Numbered from the stretch's first letter, positions 1 through 7,972 are shown. The stretch: DNA of 20,603 bases from Synergistaceae bacterium (GCA_009778055.1 WRKN01000018.1:1-20603); one strand, 5' to 3'. Numbers and translations: made by a program. The notes: generated from the sequence alone by a model not told the origin.

Positions 1-105
1 ATTTCTGTATTTTCAATGCCTTACAATCGACATCTCCCAGCCTCGTTATGAGTTCTGCCGGGAGTCCAGGTTACTACTGTGTCTTTGCTTTCAAGCGCAT
101 GGTAA

Positions 106-134
106 TTAACATTACTCACTAACGTAATTATACA
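106..134 (+). promoter_or_regulatory. possible promoter of the small gene at 175
   Basis: A TTAACA box at 106-111 is followed after 17 nt by TATACA at 129-134, which would start transcription near 141 and leave a leader of about 34 nt. The -35 is one base from consensus; the -10 is only 4/6. The spacer region also carries GTAAT elements (102-106, inverted at 111-115, direct again at 124-128) that could be binding sites for a repressor. This is inferred from sequence alone. Confidence 0.35.
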
Positions 135-174
135 CCAATAAACTATAGAAGTACATAGTTGGTGGTGATTACAT

Positions 175-414
175 TTGTGTGCGGAAAAAAGACGCCAGGG
201 GCGACCTAGGGTTTATGATTCTGACGCAGCACGACAACGAGCGCATCGTGCAAGGGAGAAGGCGGCAGGAAATAAAGAGGTGACTCTGTTTTTGCCTGAC
301 GAATACAAGATTCTTTTTGACAAATTTTGTGCCAGAAACAACCTGGGACAGGTAGAAGGGCTATGTTATCTGTTAGATCTGTTTCACGATTTCCCGGATT
401 CCAATCACGAATAA
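175..414 (+). CDS. small possible ribbon-helix-helix protein (79 aa), hypothetical
   Basis: I do not recognise a named family. The N-terminal third is very basic and starts with a GRPRVYDSDAARQRAHRARE stretch, a style seen at the start of many small plasmid- or phage-type hypothetical proteins. The rest (about residues 35-72) reads as a short strand (EVTLFLP) followed by two helices, which fits a ribbon-helix-helix DNA-binding fold, but this is inference. The only usable start is TTG at 175, because an in-frame stop lies at 166-168; a weak GGTGGTG Shine-Dalgarno sits 7 nt upstream. The gene is AT-richer than its neighbours and stands alone, convergent with proV, which suggests acquisition by transfer. 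Confidence 0.6.
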   Translation: MCAEKRRQGRPRVYDSDAARQRAHRAREKAAGNKEVTLFLPDEYKILFDKFCARNNLGQVEGLCYLLDLFHDFPDSNHE

Positions 415-462
415 ATTCTACAGGTTATAAAAGACGTTTCGCACGTAGATATAGTACATGCC

Positions 463-490
463 AACGCCCCAATTTAATAATTGGGGCGTT
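463..490. terminator. perfect hairpin between convergent genes
   Basis: AACGCCCCAATT (463-474) and AATTGGGGCGTT (479-490) form a perfect 12-bp stem around a TAAT loop. It lies between the stop of the small plus-strand gene (414) and the stop of proV (520, minus), where a bidirectional terminator is expected. Neither side has a T-tract, so intrinsic termination is uncertain; it could instead stabilise mRNA 3' ends. Confidence 0.5.
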
Positions 491-519
491 TAGGGTAACA
501 GGTCGGACGTATTCAAATA

Positions 520-1695
520 TCACACCAAAGTGGATATTATCGCGGCCCTGCTGACGATTCCTTTCAGGTTGCCGTATTCGTCGAGGGCCGCTATGGGCAG
601 GCTTGTATCGGCGGCGGTTTCGAGGATGTCGGATATGAGCTGGTTTTGGTCAACAGTGGGAGCGGAGCGGATGATGTCTTCCAGGGTCATTTGGCCTTCG
701 TTTTTGGCTTTAAGGGCGTCGTTTATGGTTACGATTCCCCGGAAGCCCGACCTGCGCCCGATGACGTAAGCCGTCGATACCCCCGCCTGGCGCATTTCCC
801 GTATGGCGGTGACCGGGCCTTCATTATCCCTTATCAGGCAGGTAGGGGTGGACATAACGTGTTTCACCGTCAGGACTTTCGTTCTGTCAACGCTGTGGAT
901 GAAATCTTTGACGTAATCGTTGGCGGGGGAAACGCACATTTCCTCCGGGGCGCTGATCTGCTCGATGCGGCCGTCTCTCATGATCGCCACTTTGTCCCCA
1001 AGTTTAAAGGCTTCGTTTACGTCATGGGTAACAAACAAGACCGTCTTGTTCAGTTTGCGCTGAATGTTCAAAAGCTCGAACTGCATGTCCCTTCTGACCA
1101 GGGGATCTAAAGCGGAAAAAGGCTCGTCCATCAGCAAAAGATCCGGGTCGTTGCACAAAGCGCGCGCGATTCCGACGCGCTGCTTCATTCCTCCGGACAG
1201 ACTTCCGATTTTTTGATTCTCAAACCCTCCCAGCTCCACCATATTAAGGAGTTCCCGGGCTTTTTCCCTGCGTTCCTTCAAGGGAACGCCCCTCACTTCC
1301 AAGCCGAAAGCCACGTTGTCCAACACGCTGAGGTGGGACATAAGGCCGAAATGTTGAAACACCATAGATACTTTCGTTCTACGGAACTCGTGAAGCTCTC
1401 TTCTTTTCAGGGCCTCAACATTTTTGCCGTCGAATATAATCTCCCCTGAAGTAGGCTTCTGCAGCATGTTGATACACCGGATTACGGTGGATTTGCCGGA
1501 GCCGGACAAGCCTATCAGCACAAAAACGCTTCCTCTTTCTATCTCGAAAGAAATACCCTGAACGGCGGTGAGAACCCCCGTTTCTTTGAATATGTCGCTT
1601 TTGGACGCTTTTTTCCCCAGCATTTTCAAAGCGGAGGGCTTGTTCAGCCCGTACAGTTTATAAAGGTTTTTCACTTCCAGGATTATGTCTTTCAA
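520..1695 (-). CDS. proV: glycine betaine/proline ABC transporter ATP-binding protein
   Basis: This 391-aa ATPase powers uptake of a quaternary-amine compatible solute by the ProVWX/OpuA-type importer on the inner face of the membrane. Visible motifs are Walker A GLSGSGKST (62-70), Q-loop Q114, the ABC signature SGGMKQR (167-173), Walker B LLLMDEP (186-192) and the H-loop histidine H224. Residues from about 275 to the end form a tandem CBS pair. In OpuA this pair senses ionic strength, so the same osmotic gating is likely here. The long N-terminal insert before the core (ending around KETGVLTAVQG) is typical of ProV. Its ATG overlaps the proW stop by 4 nt (ATGA), so it is translationally coupled and last in a proX-proW-proV operon. 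Confidence 0.95.
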   Translation of the reverse strand: MKDIILEVKNLYKLYGLNKPSALKMLGKKASKSDIFKETGVLTAVQGISFEIERGSVFVLIGLSGSGKSTVIRCINMLQKPTSGEIIFDGKNVEALKRRELHEFRRTKVSMVFQHFGLMSHLSVLDNVAFGLEVRGVPLKERREKARELLNMVELGGFENQKIGSLSGGMKQRVGIARALCNDPDLLLMDEPFSALDPLVRRDMQFELLNIQRKLNKTVLFVTHDVNEAFKLGDKVAIMRDGRIEQISAPEEMCVSPANDYVKDFIHSVDRTKVLTVKHVMSTPTCLIRDNEGPVTAIREMRQAGVSTAYVIGRRSGFRGIVTINDALKAKNEGQMTLEDIIRSAPTVDQNQLISDILETAADTSLPIAALDEYGNLKGIVSRAAIISTLV

Positions 1696-2579
1696 CGCGC
1701 TTCACCGCTTTCGCCTTGCTCCTTGCGAACCATCCCCTGGGTGAGCCTGTCAAGTATGGTGGCCATTATTACGATGGATATGCCGGGCAGAAGGGCCCTT
1801 CCTATTTCCACCCTGTTGGTGGCCACAAGGATTTCCATGCCCAGGCCGTTGGCCCCGATAAGCGCGCAGGTCACCACCATTGCCATGGCCATCATAATGG
1901 TTTGGTTGACCCCGGTCATGATGGTGGGCAAAGCCTGGGGAACCTGGACTTTCACAAGGGTTTGGAAACCTGTGGAGCCAAAGGCGGCGGAGGCCTCGAT
2001 AACTTCCTTGTCCACGTGTATGATACCGTGGCTTGTCATGCGCACCATCGGCACGAGGGAATAGATGACAGTGGCGATTACCGCCGGGGTCTTGCCGACG
2101 CCCAGCAGCATGGCCGCTGGTATCAGATAGACGAAGGACGGCAGAGTCTGCGCGAGGTCAAGGATGGGACGGACGACGGAGTTCACCTTCGCGCTCATGG
2201 CGACGGCGATCCCCAAAGGGAAGCCGATCATGAGCGCCACGGCGACGGACAATATAATGATGCTCAGCGTTTCAAGCATTAAATTCCAGAGGCCGAACGT
2301 GCCGATCAAAAAAACGAGCGCGCCGTAAAGTACGCCGTTCCGCCATTTTTTGGTGGCTTTGTACCCCAGGAACACCACTATCAGAATCAGCAGCCACCAA
2401 GGCATAGCCGCCAAGCCACTATTGATGGCGTTGACGGCAAAGGCGATAGAGGTTCTGAAAAGGTCGAGGGACTGCCTGTGGTTCCTGGCAAAGGCCCTTA
2501 CGCTGTTATCAATGCTGCTGCCCACATTGATTATAAACGCTTCGGGGAACCTCGACGAAAATTTCAGTAAAAAATCCAT
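1692..2579 (-). CDS. proW: glycine betaine/proline ABC transporter permease
   Basis: This is the 295-aa membrane subunit of the betaine importer. Several hydrophobic segments are visible (about 45-73, 84-97, 104-127, 145-176, 227-245 and 262-276). The EAA loop that docks on the ATPase lies at about 192-218 (EVIEASAAFGSTGFQ...LP). I chose the ATG at 2577-2579 over an upstream ATG at 2633. The upstream start would add 18 non-conserved residues inside proX, whereas the chosen one overlaps the proX TAA as TAATG, the classic coupling arrangement. The non-membrane N-terminal extension before the first segments matches ProW rather than the shorter OpuCB type. It is followed by proV with an ATGA overlap. 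Confidence 0.93.
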   Translation of the reverse strand: MDFLLKFSSRFPEAFIINVGSSIDNSVRAFARNHRQSLDLFRTSIAFAVNAINSGLAAMPWWLLILIVVFLGYKATKKWRNGVLYGALVFLIGTFGLWNLMLETLSIIILSVAVALMIGFPLGIAVAMSAKVNSVVRPILDLAQTLPSFVYLIPAAMLLGVGKTPAVIATVIYSLVPMVRMTSHGIIHVDKEVIEASAAFGSTGFQTLVKVQVPQALPTIMTGVNQTIMMAMAMVVTCALIGANGLGMEILVATNRVEIGRALLPGISIVIMATILDRLTQGMVRKEQGESGEAR

Positions 2580-3610
2580 TACATGCGGGAGAGGGCTTCT
2601 CTTACTCTGGCCGCCGGGCCCGGCTCGAGCCATTCATCCAAAAGGGAGTCGTTGTTTTTCAAAAACCAGACAGCGACGGCTTCATGGGACGCGTTTGTGT
2701 CGTCCAGATAGGCGAGAACCTCCGAAACTTTTTGAGAGCCTGTTTTATACCTGGAGAAAAAATTCACAAGGTCAGGGGCGCGTGACGCGAACTTGTTGCT
2801 GGAAACAATCCTCAACGCCTGTTTGGGGATTTCACACCCCCCCTTCTCGTACAGTTCCGGGTCGAACGGCGCGTCTTCGAGCAAAATCAAATCGAGTTTA
2901 CCGCTAATCCAGGCGGGTTCCCAGCAATAGCCCGCCCAGGGTTCACCCAGGTTGTACGCGGAGGCAAGGGACGTGAACAGAACCGCTTCGCTGCCGCTTC
3001 GGAAATAGTTGTACATTTCGTCAAGCCCATAATACAAAAACTTGTTATACATGACGTTATCGATCATCCAACCGGGAATCGCCCCGTAAATCCTGTTTTT
3101 GCGGGGATCCTCCGGGTCTTTGAACACGCCGGGGTATTTTTTCAAATCTTCCACGGTTTTGAGCTCGGGGGCCACGGGCGCTATACCCCTTTCCGGGTCG
3201 CCGTGCACAACATACCGGGGAACGTAAAAGCCCTGGGCGGTGTCCTCCACAATAACGCTCAGGGGGATGATGTCGCCGTTTTTGACGTCGTCTTCAAAGG
3301 ACAGTACGTTATCGGGCCAGGTTTCTATGTCCAGGTCAACGTCCCCGGCGATGATGGCCTGCCAGTTAAGGGGGGTCGAGCCGGTGGCGTTCGTAATGAC
3401 GTATCCGTCAAAACCGTTCTCCACGATAAACTTGGCCACCGCGTTGTGAAATTTTTGGCTGTCCCACCCGTTATCCGCCGCGACTATCCTTACCGGCGCG
3501 CTCAAAGTTCCCTCGAACTCGGGTACGACGCGGGAGTTGTATACTACGCTCCCAGCGAAAACAACCGCCGCTGCCGCCAACAAACCCAATAATAAAAACC
3601 TGTTTTTCAT
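2579..3610 (-). CDS. proX: glycine betaine/proline ABC transporter substrate-binding protein
   Basis: This 343-aa extracytoplasmic receptor (OpuAC/ProX family) binds the solute and delivers it to ProW. An N-terminal hydrophobic segment (about 4-24) without a lipobox cysteine suggests a Sec signal or an uncleaved membrane anchor. Aromatic residues that could form the betaine-binding cage are abundant: W49, W83, W98 (ETWPDN), W181, W225, W230 and W234 (GEPWAGYCWEPAW). Two ATGs are possible. The first (3616) abuts the AGGAGG at 3617-3622 with no spacer, while the second (3610) has ideal 6-nt spacing, so I use 3610. It is the first gene of proXWV, with a weak TTGCCA/TAAATT promoter candidate upstream. 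Confidence 0.93.
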   Translation of the reverse strand: MKNRFLLLGLLAAAAVVFAGSVVYNSRVVPEFEGTLSAPVRIVAADNGWDSQKFHNAVAKFIVENGFDGYVITNATGSTPLNWQAIIAGDVDLDIETWPDNVLSFEDDVKNGDIIPLSVIVEDTAQGFYVPRYVVHGDPERGIAPVAPELKTVEDLKKYPGVFKDPEDPRKNRIYGAIPGWMIDNVMYNKFLYYGLDEMYNYFRSGSEAVLFTSLASAYNLGEPWAGYCWEPAWISGKLDLILLEDAPFDPELYEKGGCEIPKQALRIVSSNKFASRAPDLVNFFSRYKTGSQKVSEVLAYLDDTNASHEAVAVWFLKNNDSLLDEWLEPGPAARVREALSRM

Positions 3611-3643
3611 TTGCATCCTCCTGTATTAAAGCTATTTTCAATG

Positions 3644-3672
3644 AATTTATCACATAAGACGACATTTGGCAA
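3644..3672 (-). promoter_or_regulatory. weak candidate promoter of proXWV
   Basis: On the minus strand TTGCCA (3672-3667) is followed after 17 nt by TAAATT (3649-3644), 5/6 and 4/6 matches, ending about 33 nt before the proX start codon. No clear terminator separates proX from the ankyrin gene upstream on the same strand, so read-through is also possible. Confidence 0.3.
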
Positions 3673-3752
3673 GGCAATATGCGCCGCACCCCGCGTAACT
3701 CCAGTATTTGAGCCACATTACCCATATAAGAATACTTGCGGGAGGTTGCAAA

Positions 3753-4880
3753 TCATTCAAATAAAGACGTATCCGCGCCTTCCGTGTTTTTTGCCATGTC
3801 GAGAGCCGTACGGCCCTCATTGTCCCTTGCGCTGACGTCGGCTCCGGCAGCGCGCAGCAGTTCCACCGTCTCGGCGTCGGCGCCGGCTTTGGCCGCGGCC
3901 ATCAATGGGGTTACTCCGCCGCCGTTTGCGGAGTTAACGTCCGCGCCGGCCTCTAAAAGCAGCTTTATTACGGCCGGAGAGAGTTTCCGTTCAACAGCTA
4001 TAAAAAGGGGAGTCACTCCCTCTCTGTAACTCGCGTTGACGTCCGCCCCGCGCTCGATAAGCAGCCCTATAACGTCCGGCCTGCCGCTACCAAGCAACGC
4101 GTAATGCAATATCGTCTGCCCGCGCCCGGTGGCCGCGTTGACGTCCGCTCCGGCGTCCAAAAGCAATTCTATTATTTTGGTGTCGCGAGCCACTCCCGCG
4201 GCGTACACCAGGGCGGTCGCGCCGGACGCGTTCTTGGCGTCAGCTTCCGCCCCGGCCTTCAAAAGCGCCTCCGCCACCTCAAGTCCCCTGTCCTCGAAAC
4301 ACACCCCCATCAAAGGAGTTATGCCGTGCCTATTGGGCAGGTTGACGTCCGCGCCAAGGCGAATGAGCTCTAAAATAACCTCGGGGTTGGGGTTGACGAA
4401 AACAGACGAGAGAAGCGGCGAGGTTTGCTCCGTCCCTCTCTCGTCGAGACTGGCCCCCGCGCTCACAAGCTCCGTTATGACCAACGGGTTGACGTTCATG
4501 TCCGCCGCGACCATGATGGAGGTCAGCCCGTTCCCGTTCCTGGCGTGAACGTCCGCCTTGGCCTCGATCAGCGCTTTTACCATCTCCGGATCGGCGTTCC
4601 CCCCGGCGGCCAGGATAAGCGCCGTGTTGCCGTTGGAGTCCCGCTTGTCCACCGGGGCGCTCTTCAAAAGTTCCAGCATCTGCGGCGGAGTTCCGTCGGC
4701 CGCCGTCATGAAAAATACCGCGTCGGCATCGTCCTCTCTGGAGGATAGCGACAGTCTGGGTTTATCGGGCTGCGTCCCCCTTATACCGGCAAACGTGCCG
4801 GAGTTCACCGCATACAAGCCGGCGGCAAATATCGCGGACACAAACAACAAAAACGAAATTTTTTTCCCCTTTTTTCCCAT
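3753..4880 (-). CDS. exported or membrane-anchored ankyrin-repeat protein with exact 34-residue periodicity
   Basis: This 375-aa protein has a basic start followed by a hydrophobic stretch (about 7-24, ISFLLFVSAIFAAGLYAV), a signal peptide or single anchor, then ankyrin repeats to its end. The (N)G-x-T-x-L signatures fall at residues 83, 117, 151, 185, 219, 253, 287, 321 and 355, spaced exactly 34 each, one more than the usual 33. A degenerate repeat precedes them (about 51-75) and the last is truncated. Most units end in AGADVN-like turns. Ankyrin repeats bind proteins; the partner is not evident. I chose ATG 4880 because GAGG lies about 8 nt upstream; the frame runs on to 4961 with no ribosome site and a poorer signal peptide. 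It is divergent from iorA and upstream of proX on the same strand. Confidence 0.85.
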   Translation of the reverse strand: MGKKGKKISFLLFVSAIFAAGLYAVNSGTFAGIRGTQPDKPRLSLSSREDDADAVFFMTAADGTPPQMLELLKSAPVDKRDSNGNTALILAAGGNADPEMVKALIEAKADVHARNGNGLTSIMVAADMNVNPLVITELVSAGASLDERGTEQTSPLLSSVFVNPNPEVILELIRLGADVNLPNRHGITPLMGVCFEDRGLEVAEALLKAGAEADAKNASGATALVYAAGVARDTKIIELLLDAGADVNAATGRGQTILHYALLGSGRPDVIGLLIERGADVNASYREGVTPLFIAVERKLSPAVIKLLLEAGADVNSANGGGVTPLMAAAKAGADAETVELLRAAGADVSARDNEGRTALDMAKNTEGADTSLFE

Positions 4881-4905
4881 GTCGACGCCTCTTTTTTTAT
4901 AGGAT

Positions 4906-4934
4906 TTGATATTACCCAAACATAAATATATACT
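4906..4934 (+). promoter_or_regulatory. promoter of iorAB
   Basis: TTGATA (4906-4911), a 17-nt spacer, then TATACT (4929-4934): both hexamers match consensus at 5/6. Transcription would begin near 4941, about 43 nt before the iorA ATG. No repressor palindrome is obvious around it. Confidence 0.6.
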
Positions 4935-4983
4935 GAGCGTAGGTTTCATTATACAAAACATCTGCGGCTAAGGAGCGTTGATA

Positions 4984-6903
4984 ATGGGTCAGCAGACTTT
5001 CGACAAAAATGAAGCGCGCGGTAAGTCGATGTTGCTGGGCAACGAAGCGATAGCGCAGGCGGTGGTGGCGGCCGGGTGTCAGGTCGCCTCGGCCTACCCC
5101 GGCACGCCGTCGTCTGAAATACTGCCGGCAATAGCCGAGTGCGCCGACAGGCTGAAATCCCCCATTGTGGTCGAGTGGGGAGCCAACGAAAAAGTGTCGT
5201 TTGAAGTGGCCGTATCGGCGTCGTTCACGGGGGCGCGGGCGTGCGCGGTCATGAAGCAGGTCGGTCTGGACGTGGCGGCGGACCCGTTCATGACGTCGGC
5301 GCTTTTTGAACTGAAGGGGGGAATGCTTCTCATCTCGGCTGACGACGCCGGCCCGCACAGCTCGCAAAACGAGCAGGACAGCCGTATGTTCGCGATGATG
5401 GCGAAGGTTCCCTGCCTCGACCCGGCGGACGCCCGGGAAGCGGCCCGCATGGTAAGAGACGCCTACGCGCTGTCGGAGAGGTACGGAATAACGGTGATGC
5501 TTCGCCCCACCACCCGCGTGTGCCACTGCCGCCAGTCGCTCGACGAGGCGGACGGGTTCGAGCCGGGGGGGGCCGTAAAGTTTGAGCGCGACCCCATCCG
5601 CTGGTCGGTGCTGCCGGCTTGCGTGAGAATGACGCACCCGAAACACAACATAAGGGTTGAAAAGATCCGCGACGAATTCGAGAAGGACTGGGGCAATTAC
5701 AACTACGAGCTGCCGGCGGCGAAAAAAGCCAAACTCGGGGTAATAGCGGCTGGGGTGTCCTTTTCCATGCTCCTCGACCTGCTGAACGAACTGGGGCGCG
5801 ACGACGTTTCCGTCCTGAAAATAGGAACGCCTTACCCCCTGCCCATTGACATGGTGAATGATTTTATAGCCAGGCATGACAAAGTCCTTGTTCTCGAAGA
5901 AACTTACCCGGTCATCGAGATGCAGATTACCGACCGCGCAAAGGTACTGGGGCGGCTGGATTCTGGGCGGATGAAAGGAGTCGTCCCAAACGCCGGAGAG
6001 CTGTTGCCGGAGGTGATGGAGAAAATCCTTCTATCCTGCCTCGGCGAGCCTGCGGCGGCGGCGGACGTGTCCGACCTGGCGGCCGCGGTAAGTGAGCTTA
6101 AACTGGTTCCCCGCAAACCGCAGTTGTGCGCCGGCTGCCCGCACCGCGGCAGCTTCTTTGCCATCCGCAAAGCCATTCCCTCCGCGATCAACCCCTCGGA
6201 CATCGGCTGCTACGCCCTCGGCATAAACCAGAAGGGGATTGACACGTGTTTTTGCATGGGAGCCGCGGTAACGGTATCGTCAGGCATTTACGCGGCGTAC
6301 AAGGCGGCGGGGCAGGAAATTCCCGTGGCCGCCACCATAGGCGACTCCACCTTTTTCCACACCGGCGTGACGGGACTGCTCTCCGCCGTCTACAACAAAC
6401 ACGCCTTCGTGCTGTGCGTCCTTGATAACAGAGTGACCGCGATGACGGGTGGACAGTCGCACCCGGGGTTGGGCGGGAAACTGCGCAAAGGCGAAGAGGG
6501 AATAGCCCTGTCCGTAGAGGACGTGTCGCGCGGCTGCGGGGTGACGTTTGTGGAAGTTGTGGACGCTTATGACATAGAGGCCGGAATAAGCGCCGTAAAA
6601 CGCGCGTGGGAATACGCCAAAGCCAATCAGACCCCGGCCGTGCTTGTCTTCCGCCGCCCGTGTATTCTGCTGCGCGCCGCGCGGGACGACATCCCCGTCG
6701 CGATAACGGCCGATAAATGCGTGGGATGCCGATATTGTATTGATTACTTTGGATGCCCTGGGCTTTTGTTTGACGAGGGGGAGAAAAAGACGTCTCTCGA
6801 CTTACGGTTCTGCGTGTCCTGCGGGGTGTGCAGAATCGTGTGCCCGCAGGGCGCCATAAAGAAAGGGGGAGAGCCGGCGTGCAATACATCATCGCAGGCA
6901 TAG
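4984..6903 (+). CDS. iorA: indolepyruvate:ferredoxin oxidoreductase, alpha subunit
   Basis: This 639-aa subunit carries out thiamine-diphosphate-dependent oxidative decarboxylation of aryl pyruvates from tryptophan, phenylalanine and tyrosine to aryl acyl-CoA, reducing ferredoxin. It is cytoplasmic and works with IorB. The N-terminal pyrimidine-binding domain shows YPGTPSSEI (38-46) and VEWGANEKVSFEVA. The TPP/Mg motif runs from GDSTFFHTG (453-461) to NRVTAMTGGQ (482-491). A C-terminal two-cluster ferredoxin domain has CVGCRYC...CP (579, 582, 585, 591) and CVSCGVC...CP (610, 613, 616, 620), so both [4Fe-4S] sites are complete. I chose ATG 4984 because TAAGGAG ends 8 nt before it; the upstream in-frame TTG at 4978 is too close to that site. 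Its end overlaps iorB by 25 nt. Confidence 0.96.
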   Translation: MGQQTFDKNEARGKSMLLGNEAIAQAVVAAGCQVASAYPGTPSSEILPAIAECADRLKSPIVVEWGANEKVSFEVAVSASFTGARACAVMKQVGLDVAADPFMTSALFELKGGMLLISADDAGPHSSQNEQDSRMFAMMAKVPCLDPADAREAARMVRDAYALSERYGITVMLRPTTRVCHCRQSLDEADGFEPGGAVKFERDPIRWSVLPACVRMTHPKHNIRVEKIRDEFEKDWGNYNYELPAAKKAKLGVIAAGVSFSMLLDLLNELGRDDVSVLKIGTPYPLPIDMVNDFIARHDKVLVLEETYPVIEMQITDRAKVLGRLDSGRMKGVVPNAGELLPEVMEKILLSCLGEPAAAADVSDLAAAVSELKLVPRKPQLCAGCPHRGSFFAIRKAIPSAINPSDIGCYALGINQKGIDTCFCMGAAVTVSSGIYAAYKAAGQEIPVAATIGDSTFFHTGVTGLLSAVYNKHAFVLCVLDNRVTAMTGGQSHPGLGGKLRKGEEGIALSVEDVSRGCGVTFVEVVDAYDIEAGISAVKRAWEYAKANQTPAVLVFRRPCILLRAARDDIPVAITADKCVGCRYCIDYFGCPGLLFDEGEKKTSLDLRFCVSCGVCRIVCPQGAIKKGGEPACNTSSQA

Positions 6904-7442
6904 GCGGACAAGGTATTCTTTTCACCAGTAAAATACTTGGCAAAATAGCGATAGACAAAGGGCTTCCCGTAATAGGCAGCGAAGTGCACGGCATGGCGCA
7001 GCGGGGAGGGTCGGTCATAAGCCACTTCAAAATTGGGGACTACAAAGGGCCGTTGATCAGTGAAGGACGCGCGGACGTGGTCATGGCCTTTGAACAGGGC
7101 GAGGGCATCCGCAACCTGTCGTTCCTGAAAGAGGGGGGGACGTTTCTGGTCAATACCCACAACCCGGGCGTCCTCGAAAACGCGCGCCTGAAAAAATACA
7201 TTGCGGACAGGAAGATCAACATATGCGCTTTCAACGGCGTGGACATTCTGAACACGCACATGGGAAAAGGGAAACTTCTTTTCCTGAACGTGCTGATAGC
7301 GGGGGCCGCCTGCGCCATGAAAATCGAGGGCTTCGACGAGGAAGACCGGGTGCTCTCGGCTTTGAAGGAATTGTCCCCGCCGCGGCACGTTGAAGCGAAC
7401 ATAAAAGTTTTCGGACTGGGTATGCAGGCGGCTGTAAGGTAG
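6879..7442 (+). CDS. iorB: indolepyruvate:ferredoxin oxidoreductase, beta subunit
   Basis: This 187-aa partner of IorA belongs to the pyruvate:ferredoxin oxidoreductase gamma-domain family that helps hold CoA and completes the active enzyme. The start of the fold is clear: GIGGQG (7-12) then HGMAQRGG (37-44), both hallmarks of the family. I chose the GTG at 6879 because the family begins directly with the (V)QYIIAGIGGQG strand and an AGGGGGAGAG ribosome site precedes it; an ATG at 6828 would add 17 residues that are only iorA sequence in another frame. The start lies within the last codons of iorA, giving coupled, stoichiometric translation. Confidence 0.95.
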   Translation: MQYIIAGIGGQGILFTSKILGKIAIDKGLPVIGSEVHGMAQRGGSVISHFKIGDYKGPLISEGRADVVMAFEQGEGIRNLSFLKEGGTFLVNTHNPGVLENARLKKYIADRKINICAFNGVDILNTHMGKGKLLFLNVLIAGAACAMKIEGFDEEDRVLSALKELSPPRHVEANIKVFGLGMQAAVR

Positions 7443-7444
7443 GC

Positions 7445-7894
7445 ATGGTTTCCCGCCCCGGTTACACCTTGGTCGAGACGCTGGTGGTTTTGCTGCTCAT
7501 CGGCGTCTTCGCGGGGGCGTCCGCCGCCTATTACAGCGGCGGCCACACCAGGAGCCAATCTCCTGAAAAGGAAGCGCAAAAGCTCTCGCGCTGGCTGACC
7601 AACCTCGCCACAATATCCAACCGCACGGGGCGGCCTTTCATGCTGAACTGTCCTGGCAACGTGACGCGGGACTACATAGAGGCAATATGGCAGAACCCTT
7701 TGAAGAAGGACGTATATACCTCGATTTACGGCTGCGGATTCAGACGCCGCAGCCAATACGCCGACAGCCTCTATTCGCCGCAGTGGTCGGCAATGGTTCC
7801 TACCATCACAATCGAGGTGAGCCGCGGCGACGCGAGACACTACGTCATAGTCTCCCAGCACGGCAGGGTCAGGACAAACAGACGCCCTCCCTGA
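7445..7894 (+). CDS. type IV pilin-like / GspH-type pseudopilin
   Basis: This 149-aa protein has a very short leader (MVSRPG) followed by YTLVETLVVLLLIGVF, the prepilin peptidase signature with cleavage after the glycine and glutamate at mature position 5. The hydrophobic helix would sit in the inner membrane before assembly, with a small globular domain outside. Cysteines in MLNCPGN and IYGCGF could form a disulfide. The size and the GY-T-LVE start fit minor pseudopilins such as GspH/FimT. It begins 2 nt after the iorB stop, so it probably shares the iorAB transcript although no functional link is known. No other pilus or type II secretion gene is in the window. Confidence 0.8.
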   Translation: MVSRPGYTLVETLVVLLLIGVFAGASAAYYSGGHTRSQSPEKEAQKLSRWLTNLATISNRTGRPFMLNCPGNVTRDYIEAIWQNPLKKDVYTSIYGCGFRRRSQYADSLYSPQWSAMVPTITIEVSRGDARHYVIVSQHGRVRTNRRPP

Positions 7895-7920
7895 TGTAAA
7901 GAATATGTAAAAACTTTTGC

Positions 7921-7972
7921 TTGACTAATACTATCATCTCACAATATCATGTACATATTGTTTTCATATAAT
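7921..7972 (+). promoter_or_regulatory. promoter region of the diguanylate cyclase gene
   Basis: TTGACT (7921-7926) with an 18-nt spacer to TATCAT (7945-7950) is a good promoter; a perfect TATAAT at 7967-7972 with a poor -35 is a second candidate. Between and over them lies a partial dyad: CAATAT (7942-7947) and ATATTG (7955-7960) flanking a perfect ATGTACAT palindrome (7949-7956), a possible operator. The leader is 60-80 nt. Confidence 0.45.

Noticed and set aside
646..2282. Plus-strand open frames (154 and 188 aa) opposite proV and proW
   Set aside because: No domains or ribosome sites; they are antisense shadows of conserved transporter genes.
1692..2633. Longer proW start at 2633
   Set aside because: It lies inside the end of proX with no ribosome site, and the coupled TAATG start at 2579 gives a normal ProW.
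4948..4953. Minus-strand TATAAT that could serve the ankyrin gene
   Set aside because: No -35 is present, it is about 68 nt from the start codon and overlaps the iorA leader, so I could not support it.
4912..5877. Long minus-strand open frame (321 aa) antisense to iorA
   Set aside because: It is rich in Arg/His/Pro, has no recognisable domain and lies wholly opposite a full-length conserved gene; such frames arise from GC-biased codon positions.
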